A DNA stretch of 7,039 nt from Streptomyces sp. NRRL F-2664 (lineage in GTDB: Bacteria; Actinomycetota; Actinomycetes; Streptomycetales; Streptomycetaceae). Shown piece by piece: positions 1 through 4,485 of this stretch (within the stretch, counting starts at the first letter, position 1; each line of letters opens with the position of its first letter). Position numbers and translations under genes: made by a program. The stretch lies in the NCBI RefSeq assembly GCF_000719345.1, contig NZ_JOFX01000095.1, forward strand, positions 1-7,039. Reading direction: 5' to 3'. Under the pieces are notes generated by a model, which was given only the letters and a program-made list of their open reading frames with translations, had not been told where the DNA came from and did not search any database.

Positions 1-99
1 ACCAAGGCGCAGCAGATCGCCATTGCCGAGAAGGTACTGAAGGTACAGGGCCCCAAGGCCTGGCCTGTCTGCTCCTCCAAGGCCGGCCTGACCCGCTGA
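1..99 (+). CDS. C-terminal end of an Rpf-like lytic transglycosylase (5' truncated by window)
   Basis: Frame 1 is open from the first base to a TGA at 97-99 and gives 32 residues, beginning TKAQQIAIAEKVL and ending AWPVCSSKAGLTR. The QQI-A-AEKVL...WPVCS pattern is the end of the resuscitation-promoting-factor/transglycosylase-like domain found in secreted actinomycete cell-wall enzymes; the Cys in WPVCS normally forms a disulfide within that small lysozyme-like fold. By family knowledge such proteins carry an N-terminal signal peptide, often a LysM domain, and cleave peptidoglycan glycan strands during growth and spore germination. The catalytic Glu and any LysM domain would lie left of the window, so the full architecture cannot be judged. 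This looks like a resident chromosomal gene at the edge of the IS-rich block. Confidence 0.85.
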   Translation, partial: TKAQQIAIAEKVLKVQGPKAWPVCSSKAGLTR

Positions 100-179
100 G
101 CCGGGCCTGGGCCCCCGAAGCCGTCGTGACTTAAGAGAGGGCAAGACGTACAGAGGCGGGGTTGGCTCAAGAAGGGCCG

Positions 180-228
180 AAGCTCCGCGGTGCGCGGTGA
201 GTGCGACTCACCGCGCACCGCGGAGCTT
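180..228. terminator. Perfect 22-bp inverted repeat, 5-nt loop; probable transcription terminator
   Basis: Bases 180-201 are exactly complementary to 207-228 (for example AGCTCCGCGGTGCGC pairs with GCGCACCGCGGAGCT), with loop TGCGA at 202-206. The stem is very GC-rich and lies 80 nt after the stop codon of the transglycosylase gene. Streptomyces terminators often have long GC stems without a strong U-tract; only a short TTTA follows here. A terminator for the left gene, perhaps working in both directions, is the simplest reading. The right arm touches the start of the IS3-like remnant, so an IS-related origin or a regulator-binding palindrome cannot be excluded. Confidence 0.5.
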
Positions 229-590
229 TACTATGCCAGGGAGACAGTCACCGCTGTCGCCCGGGGTCTCGGCATCAGCTCGGTAGTCCTTGCGCGGCTG
301 GCACCGCCAGGCCAAGGCTGGCCAGTAGGGACGCCTCGGCGATCTCACCACACAAGAGCCGGAGGAGCTCAAGCGGCTGCGTAGGCAGAACGCCGGACAG
401 GCCAAGACGAGCGAGGTCTGCGGAAAGCGGTGGCTTTCTTCGGGAGGGGAAGCGACCGGCGAGACGGCACGTACGCGTTCACCGTGGCGGAGAAGACCGC
501 GCGGGTCGCTTCCCCGTGCTGGCTGCTGAAGGCGGCCCTGCACGTCCTCCTGCGCCTGGCTCGGACGCGCCAGACCGGTGCCGCCGCGCA
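216..590 (+). pseudogene. IS3-family transposase remnant (OrfA plus start of OrfB), frameshifted
   Basis: Three frames must be stitched together. About 216-300 reads AELYYARETVTAVARGLGIS, resembling the helix-turn-helix of IS3 OrfA (typically ...VAELARELGIS...). About 341-425 reads DLTTQEPEELKRLRRQNAG, the leucine-zipper-like EEL-RLR-EN segment of OrfA. From about 430 the frame becomes VAFFGRGSDRRDGTYAFTVA then EKTARVASPCWLLKA, matching the OrfA end (AFFA.E) and the OrfB start (YAF..AEK....V..LC..L). At least two frameshifts are present, and the whole DDE core of OrfB is missing here. A matching OrfB C-terminus lies at 1677-1790 on the same strand, so this may be the left part of one element split by later insertions. 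Non-functional. Confidence 0.7.
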
Positions 591-595
591 GCCGG

Positions 596-742
596 CGAGG
601 CCGGGACCGCGGCGCCTTCGCAGAGGGTGCCGAGCGCGGCCAGCCCGGAGTCCCGCAGGTCGCAGACGGTTAGCACTTGCTTCACAACCTCGCCACCGGC
701 CTGCTGAAGACGGTCAACCACTGCTCCTGCATGAAGGTCCCC
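596..742 (+). pseudogene. ISL3-family transposase fragment (internal sliver)
   Basis: The frame containing 605 reads RGRDRGAFAEGAERGQPGVP, then QVADG, an in-frame TAG at 674-676, and HLLHNLATGLLKTVNH. ISL3-family (DDE_Tnp_ISL3) transposases have a characteristic CRDR..AYAEGAR.G.P.A.QVADR.HLL.NL...LE motif around a catalytic Asp, and this piece matches it end to end. Only about 45 codons remain. The in-frame stop replaces the usual DR(W/F)H context, so the fragment is dead. It directly follows the IS3 remnant and stops at the CCTAGG at 741-746, where an IS630 piece on the opposite strand also ends. Confidence 0.65.
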
Positions 743-992
743 TAGGTGTATCGCTCAGTGAGGTTGGGGACGCGGCTGGCGGGTGATTTGCCGTGGGTGC
801 GGCGGTAGATGGCAGGCAGCCGGTCGGGGCGGCTCTGTTCGCCCCAGCAGGAGCCGGCGGGGGGACGGATGCCCGGTGGCCCGAACTCGTCGAAGACGAA
901 TGTGCGGTCAGGACGCTCGTTGACCGCGTACTCGATTCGCTCCAGCTTGGCGTCGAGGCCGGGTCCGGGGATTCCTTCAGGTCTTCGTCCAT
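742..992 (-). pseudogene. IS630-family transposase fragment (central region)
   Basis: On the minus strand an ATG at 992-990 (MDEDLKESPDP) leads by one frameshift (near 965) into GLDAKLERIEYAVNERPDRT, then FVFDEFGPPGIRPPAGSCW and RPDRLPAIYRRTHG. IS630/Tc1-mariner-type transposases carry this KESPDP...KL.RIE.....PDR.F.FD.FGP..IRP..GS.W.....PDR.PA.Y.RTHG block, with the first catalytic Asp in the F.FD.FGP segment; it is retained here. After RTHG the homology stops, and a short out-of-family tail ends at TAG 744-742 in a CCTAGG palindrome. The N-terminal helix-turn-helix part and the C-terminal D/E part are missing. The ATG overlaps the stop of the neighbouring istA fragment (TAATG). Confidence 0.75.
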
Positions 993-994
993 TA

Positions 995-1543
995 CCGCGG
1001 TGTTAGCCGCATGCCCGGCCGTGGCCGTCTTCTCGCTGTCGGCCAGGGCATAGGCCGGGACCCGCCTTTCCGCCTCAGCCTCGCGTCCAGGCAGGCCAGA
1101 ATCGTCGGCAGCGTCTTGTCGCACACCGCGGTTACGACCCGGAACCCGACCACGCCAGCCAGGCACACCACAAGGAAAACGTCCCGCGATCTCTTGGCCC
1201 TCGCCCAGTCCCCCTGCAACCACAGGCCCGGCTCGGTGATCCAGGGCCAAAAGGCCCTCCGCCCCCCGGCCCCACCTCGCTTCCACCTCCGCCACCGTCC
1301 GCCGGCTCGTCGTCTCCCCGCCTGTGATGCCATCGCCGCGATCCGCCGGTGCACGGCATCGGCGCGGATCCCACCAGTTCCTCGATCTTCGGCAGGTACT
1401 CGTCGATCGGTCGGGCCCAGTGCTGCCGCTCGGGCTCTTGCCCTCCGCCCGAGCCTGGCCATAACGGGCCGCCGTGAGGTGGCCGCAGCCGGCCAGCTCA
1501 GCCGCCACACGGTAACGAGGTCGTATGCCCCTAGGATCTCCAC
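995..1543 (-). pseudogene. istA: IS21-family IstA transposase, N-terminal half, multiply frameshifted
   Basis: The minus strand starts at a GTG (1543-1541) with AGGGGA just upstream, reading MEILGAYDL, the canonical IS21 IstA start. One frame further on is AAELAGCGHLTAARYGQARA (helix-turn-helix), then RPIDEYLPKIEELV, IRADAVHRRIAAM, GITGGETTSRRTVAEVEARW and WITEPGLWLQGDWARAKRS (GDW is the DDE-domain start). FRVVTAVCDKTLPTILACLD and YALADSEKTATAGH follow (second catalytic Asp region). At least four frame changes are needed. Homology ends near 1000, where the reading frame runs into the IS630 fragment. The C-terminal half and the IstB ATPase partner are absent here. A matching IstA C-terminus lies at about 6260-6512 on the same strand. 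Confidence 0.75.
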
Positions 1544-1590
1544 GGTCCCCTGCTGTTCTTCACACCGGCCAGCCGTTGACCGGCAACTGT

Positions 1591-1817
1591 CCAGTTCCGG
1601 GGATATATCTGGCCGTCCGCGCAGAAACCTTGGCCACGGGTGGGGCCATAAGTGGCTGCCTACGGGGAGTATCTACTGGCGGCCGTCAATCGGGGCCTTC
1701 TTCAACCGCCGCCGCCTGCGTAAGCACAAGACCATCGGCTACCTCACCTCATCCCAGACCACACAGCGACACCAGCACGCCCTCGCAGCCCAACGATCAT
1801 ATATCCAAGATCACTGG
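1591..1817. repeat. Imperfect inverted repeats bracketing the IS3 3' remnant
   Basis: GGATATAT at 1601-1608 is the exact reverse complement of ATATATCC at 1799-1806. Outside each arm, CCAGT at 1591-1595 pairs with ACTGG at 1813-1817, with a one-base difference in spacing. Together they form about 13 matched positions over roughly 20 bp, separated by about 190 bp. They could be decayed terminal repeats of a small element or simply chance in AT-containing stretches. No duplicated target site is evident. Confidence 0.3.
1677..1790 (+). pseudogene. IS3-family OrfB C-terminal remnant
   Basis: The plus-strand frame starting at 1677 reads WRPSIGAFFNRRRLRKHKTI, then GYLTSSQTTQRHQHALAA. IS3-family OrfB proteins end with a conserved I..FYNR.RLH...GY.TP.E motif just after the catalytic Glu of the DDE integrase core, and this fragment fits that position with GAFFNRRR and IGYLT. 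The catalytic D, D and E segments are not present. The reading frame upstream (about 1600-1676) is not clearly homologous. Strand and order relative to the 216-590 remnant are consistent with one IS3 copy interrupted by the ISL3, IS630 and IS21 pieces between them, with a large internal deletion. Confidence 0.6.
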
Positions 1818-1826
1818 GAAACCCCA

Positions 1827-1930
1827 GCCGTAGCTGTCCATGGTCAGGTAGAACTGCAGATGCGCGGGGCACCTCTTTGTCGATCCTGATCAGAACTTCT
1901 TGAACTCGGTGGCCGGCCGGGTGCCGACGA
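1827..1930 (-). pseudogene. IS630-family transposase fragment (short DDE piece)
   Basis: On the minus strand the translation, joined across one or two frameshifts, reads ATEFKKF, LIRIDKEVP and AHLQFYLTMDSYG. This is equivalent to AEFKKLLTKLNKEVPADLQ in the plus-strand IS630 remnant at 3255-3741. In IS630 transposases this segment leads to the second catalytic Asp (L.LDNY.THK); here the Asp survives in MDSYG, but homology ends immediately afterwards at about 1827. Only around 35 codons remain. It is too divergent from the 3255-3741 copy to be a recent duplicate and probably represents a separate element. Confidence 0.65.
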
Positions 1931-2007
1931 TGGAAGGGCTGGTGGAACTCCGCGGCCAGCCAGGGGCCTCAAATCCCCGCCATGCCCTGACAACGACAAC
2001 CAGCGGC

Positions 2008-2898
2008 TCAGGAGACGATCCGCTGCTGGAGCATTAGCAGAGTAGCCAGGGCGCCGAAGGCTGATCGGACTGCGGGAGGATGGTCAAACCAGGGGTAATG
2101 GCTCGCGCCCTCGACCGTTCGGTGAAGCACCTGGAGCCCGGTGAAGGAATCTTCTCGCTGCCAGAGGCCCTGGTCGACTATGTGATCTTCGCTACCGCTG
2201 AGGATCAGCGTTGGAACTCCGCTGCCAGCTGGGGTCCAGCGCGCTCGGTAAGTGTCGTCGAAGTGGGCTACGGACCAGGCTTGAGCCTCCTGGCAGAAGG
2301 GCAGGCCCTCCAGCATGGTGCGGCCGACGGCCAGGCTTCCGGGTGTGAAGTTCCATGGTGCGGTGGTCAGGGTTAGCGCGCGCAGCGTATGGTCATTCGG
2401 GTCATGTTGGTAGGCTGCGGTTGCTTCCTCGAGTCCTGGAAGAGGGTGGGCACGGGCCCACTGCTTGAAAGCCTCGCGCCACTCCGCGTGCGGTGCGCTG
2501 CTGATTAGAGCCATCCCCTTCAGGCGGCTTTCCAGCTCTTGCGTGGCCAGCACAAACATCCCCCCCGTCGAATGGCCGACCATGACCACTTGGTCCAGCT
2601 CGCCCAGCGTCTCGGCCAGCACCTGCGGCCAGAGCTCGTAAGGTTTCTCTGGAACCTGCGGCAAACTGCGGTTGGAACCGTCTCCTGGCAGATCGACGAG
2701 CCAGCTTGTGCCCGGCACCTCGGCCACGTGGACTAGCTCTAACAGGGACTCCGAACCCAAGCCAGGTCCACCTGGGATAAATAGCCAGTTCAATGGACCC
2801 TCAGTGGCCGAGACGCGGCGCAAGCGAACACCCGACCGGGTCCAACGCTGTTCTGTGTCGGTCACTACACCTCGCGCCCTTTCGCCACCCGAGATCAC
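2008..2898 (-). CDS. Alpha/beta hydrolase
   Basis: An intact 296-residue reading frame, the only full-length enzyme gene in the window. It shows the alpha/beta-hydrolase order: LFIPGGPGLGSES at about 39-51 (GGPG oxyanion-hole loop, as in proline-iminopeptidase-like enzymes), VDLPGDGSN at 68-76, nucleophile elbow VGHSTGG with Ser110, SGSEDHIV with Asp238 and GASHYPW with His267 as the likely acid and base. No signal peptide or membrane segment is evident, so it is probably cytoplasmic. The substrate cannot be told from sequence; hydrolysis of an ester, amide or related bond is expected. The listed start is a GTG at 2898 with no obvious ribosome site; a second in-frame GTG at 2865 (VTDTEQRW), preceded by GCGAGGT, may be the true start and gives 285 residues. 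The neighbours are IS debris, so it is likely monocistronic. By eye it is less GC-rich than adjacent pseudogenes, suggesting acquisition. Confidence 0.9.
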   Translation of the reverse strand: MISGGERARGVVTDTEQRWTRSGVRLRRVSATEGPLNWLFIPGGPGLGSESLLELVHVAEVPGTSWLVDLPGDGSNRSLPQVPEKPYELWPQVLAETLGELDQVVMVGHSTGGMFVLATQELESRLKGMALISSAPHAEWREAFKQWARAHPLPGLEEATAAYQHDPNDHTLRALTLTTAPWNFTPGSLAVGRTMLEGLPFCQEAQAWSVAHFDDTYRARWTPAGSGVPTLILSGSEDHIVDQGLWQREDSFTGLQVLHRTVEGASHYPWFDHPPAVRSAFGALATLLMLQQRIVS

Positions 2899-3254
2899 TT
2901 TGCGACGGATTGCACTTACTAGTGGCTAATCTCTGTTGATCCCTTTACCCAAGGCGCGTACCGTGCTACACGTGGGGGCAGCCTCCCACCTTTTCCAATT
3001 CATACGCATCGCCGCAATTTCAGATACCCTTCCGTGCGCGCATGCGCCAGGCCTTCACAAAATGGTTAATTAAGCAAAGTCGGGGCAACCTCCTCGAGAA
3101 TCGCTGGCCGCTGTCATCCAGGCATATTCGCACTTCTGTTGGCAGGAGTTTTATGGCGACCCACCTGCTGAGGTTGGGGGTCTATCAACGCTAAAGGATT
3201 CGGCCCAATAAGATCGCCAGCCCCCGGACCGGTCCCAGCCGGTTCCGGCCGAGG
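2899..3254. other. Intergenic stretch upstream of the hydrolase; no confident gene
   Basis: No protein-coding homology was recognised on either strand. The stretch is less GC-rich than the flanks, with runs such as GGTTAATTAAGCAAAG, and must contain the hydrolase promoter on the minus strand; no convincing -10/-35 pair could be picked. Other structures seen: a weak plus-strand hairpin 2972-2989 (GTGGGGG pairing with CCTCCCAC, one G-U) followed by TTTT at 2991-2994; a 10-bp palindrome GCGCATGCGC at 3038-3047; and a 13-codon ORF at 3153-3194 (MATHLLRLGVYQR) with AGGAG four bases before its ATG. None is strong enough to name as a functional site. The right end may include IS630-derived DNA preceding the transposase homology. 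Confidence 0.5.
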
Positions 3255-3741
3255 ATCCCCGGCACTCCTGAACGACGAGCCACGACTGCGTCCGAGCCGC
3301 GCCACCACCCTGTTCGCCGCCTTCGAGGTCGCCACCGACCTATCGGCTCGCTGCACCGTCGTCACCGGGGCAGCGGAGTTCAAGAAGCTTCTCACCAAGC
3401 TCAACAAGGAAGTTCCGGCTGATCTCCAGGTTCATCTGATCCCTGGGCAACTACGCGACCCACAAGACGCCCGACATCAAGAAGTGGCTGCTGGCCCATC
3501 CGAGGTTCCACCTGCTTTCACGCCGATTAGCGCGTCCTGGCTGAACCTCGTCGAGCGGTGGTTCGCCGAACTCACGCAGAAGAAGCTCCACCGCTCCGTC
3601 CAAGCCCTCGAACGCGACGTCGGGGCCTGGCTCGCCGACTGGAACAAGCACCCAAGACCGTTCATCTGGACGACGAGAGTGGACGAGATCGTCGACAAGG
3701 TCGCCGCCTACTGGCGACGAACCTCTAACTCAGGTCACTAG
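3255..3741 (+). pseudogene. IS630-family transposase, C-terminal half, with compensating frameshifts
   Basis: Homology begins with GTPERRATT in a shifted frame and continues as TTLFAAFEVATD, AAEFKKLLTKLNKEVPADLQ, then FTPISASWLNLVERWFAELT and DVGAWLADWNKHPRPFIWTT, ending at TAG 3741. SWLNLVE carries the final catalytic Glu of IS630-type DDE transposases. Between about 3438 and 3515 the open frame reads nonsense, while the adjacent frame spells NYATHKTPDIKKWLLAHPRF. Two opposite indels have therefore scrambled and then restored the frame, and the second catalytic Asp (normally DNYATHK) is now a GGC glycine codon. The N-terminal half is missing. The terminal 86 codons can be read from a GTG at 3484 but would not make an active enzyme. 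Confidence 0.8.
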
Positions 3742-3746
3742 TAACA

Positions 3747-3977
3747 TCAGTGCGGTTGCAACGGAAAACCGACCGCTTCCCGCGTCACCCCACATGGGCA
3801 TGTCCGCCAGACCAGCCTGTATGCACGTCCCAACGGATGTCGCCCAGTTAGCCCCTCTGGGATTGTTACGGGGGATCCGCATGTGGGGCATGGCACACTG
3901 CCAATCGCACTGTGACCCGATTTGCGAAGGTTCCAGCGATGACTGCTATGAGCGGTCCATGCGATTCGTATAGCCAT
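3747..3977 (-). CDS. Small CxxC...CxC putative zinc-ribbon protein
   Basis: A 76-residue minus-strand ORF starting MAIRIAWTAHSSH, with a near-consensus Shine-Dalgarno AAGGAGGT directly upstream (AAGGAGGTTTC-ATG), which makes it a credible translated gene despite its size. It contains CPTCGSP (Cys30, Cys33) and CPCG (Cys60, Cys62), giving CX2C-X26-CXC spacing that suggests one bound zinc ion in a ribbon fold. The N-terminal 25 residues are basic and rich in His, Ser and Arg. No signal peptide or membrane segment is seen. I do not recognise a family; nucleic-acid or protein binding is possible by analogy to other small zinc ribbons, but this is inference. It follows a decayed hypothetical gene on the same strand, with which it may have formed an operon, and its 3' end lies only 5 bp from the IS630 remnant. 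Confidence 0.6.
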   Translation of the reverse strand: MAIRIAWTAHSSHRWNLRKSGHSAIGSVPCPTCGSPVTIPEGLTGRHPLGRAYRLVWRTCPCGVTREAVGFPLQPH

Positions 3978-4049
3978 GAAACCTCCTTCGGCCGGTGGCG
4001 ATGCTCAATCTCTGAAGTCTGAGTTCCGCGGCCGACCTTACCCTCCGAT

Positions 4050-4240
4050 TCTAGCCCCGATGCGCTGACTGCTTGTACCTTGGCTTCGGGGCACGGCTGA
4101 TCAATTTCGTCAGCGAGGAGTCGCCGCTGGTCGGGCACCGTGCCTCTGCGGCCACGTCTGTACATCGCCTGGGCCCGGCAGAAGGCCCGCGATCTCGCGT
4201 AACGTCGCCAGCTGCGCAGACACGTTCGCCAGATGGCTCC
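4050..4240 (-). pseudogene. Broken hypothetical gene upstream of the zinc-ribbon gene
   Basis: Two frames give a coherent helical protein when joined. SHLANVSAQLATLREIAGLL and PGPGDVQTWPQRHGARP (about 4238-4120) are followed after a frameshift by PDQRRLLADEIDQPCPEAKV (about 4135-4073). The mix of Leu, Ala, Glu and Arg at helical spacing looks like a short actinomycete alpha-helical protein of unknown function; no domain was identified. No intact start or single frame spans it, and the downstream frame has no stop before the zinc-ribbon start codon. The region to the right (4309-4419) is occupied by a plus-strand IS4-like stub, which probably truncated the gene's 5' end. Confidence is limited because the call rests on codon sense and composition rather than family recognition. 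Confidence 0.35.
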
Positions 4241-4308
4241 GAGCTGGTGTCGGCGGACCATCCGAGCGGGACTCGCGAGGCCTCGACCTGCACGAATGCA
4301 AGATCATT

Positions 4309-4419
4309 ATGTCGTCGGATCGCGTCGCGTTGGGATTGTTGCCGCGGGTCATTCCGGCAGAGTTGGCCGACAACGTCGTCGCTGAGGCCGGACTGAAGCT
4401 CGGCCATAAATCGCCCTGA
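4309..4419 (+). pseudogene. IS4-family transposase N-terminal stub
   Basis: A 36-codon plus-strand ORF begins MSSDRVALGLLPRVIPAEL and continues ADNVVAEAG before diverging into LKLGHKSP and a TGA at 4417-4419. IS4-family transposases of actinomycetes have an N-terminal domain of the form ...DRV.LGLLTRV.P.ELVD.V.AE.G..., which this matches closely. Homology ends at the position where the chain should continue with a basic stretch and LPAR.VVYFVLA. It lies on the opposite strand from, and about 30 bp left of, the end of the larger IS4 remnant, and differs from that element's own N-terminus, so it comes from a second IS4-type copy. Confidence 0.5.
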
Positions 4420-4451
4420 CTTGCACAAATACAGATCCCCGTGTTCTACAT

Positions 4452-4472
4452 GCAACGCCGTTCAGTTAGGGC
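4452..4472. repeat. Probable terminal inverted repeat of the IS4-family element (left end)
   Basis: GCAACGCCGTTCAGTTAGGG lies just outside the 3' end of the IS4-family transposase pseudogene (stop at 4486-4488). Read on the minus strand it is CCCTAACTGAACGGCGTTGC, a form I associate from general knowledge with the ends of actinomycete IS4-type elements. No matching inverted copy was found near 5770 or elsewhere in the window, consistent with loss of the other end of the element. Confidence 0.45.
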
Positions 4473-4485
4473 GGGCTGGGTGGTG

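Noticed and set aside
201..707. Plus-strand open frame of 168 codons and minus-strand frames over the same stretch
   Set aside because: Homologous text (IS3 and ISL3 motifs) is in other frames; these frames are Arg/Pro/Ser-rich shadows.
714..1508. Minus-strand 264-codon frame as one functional gene
   Set aside because: It splices parts of istA and IS630 with long out-of-frame sections, so it is a pseudogene chimera rather than a protein family.
1011..1889. Long plus-strand open frame of 292 codons
   Set aside because: Most of it is antisense to the istA fragment and has low-complexity Arg/Pro/Ala composition; only the 1677-1790 part has family motifs (IS3 OrfB C-terminus).
2900..2960. Promoter for the hydrolase (TTGGGT...TTAGCC on the minus strand)
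   Set aside because: Only weak similarity to -35/-10 consensus; actinomycete promoters are too variable to call from this alone.
2972..2994. Plus-strand rho-independent terminator candidate
   Set aside because: The stem is only 7 bp with a G-U pair, the T-run is short, and no plus-strand gene ends nearby; it is noted only within the intergenic entry.
3114..3407. Minus-strand open frame of 97 codons across the intergenic region and IS630 start
   Set aside because: Half is antisense to the IS630 remnant; no ribosome site or family motif was seen.
4073..4396. Plus-strand open frame of 107 codons opposite the decayed helical gene
   Set aside because: Composition is low-information, with no motif; the IS4 stub in the same area uses a different frame.
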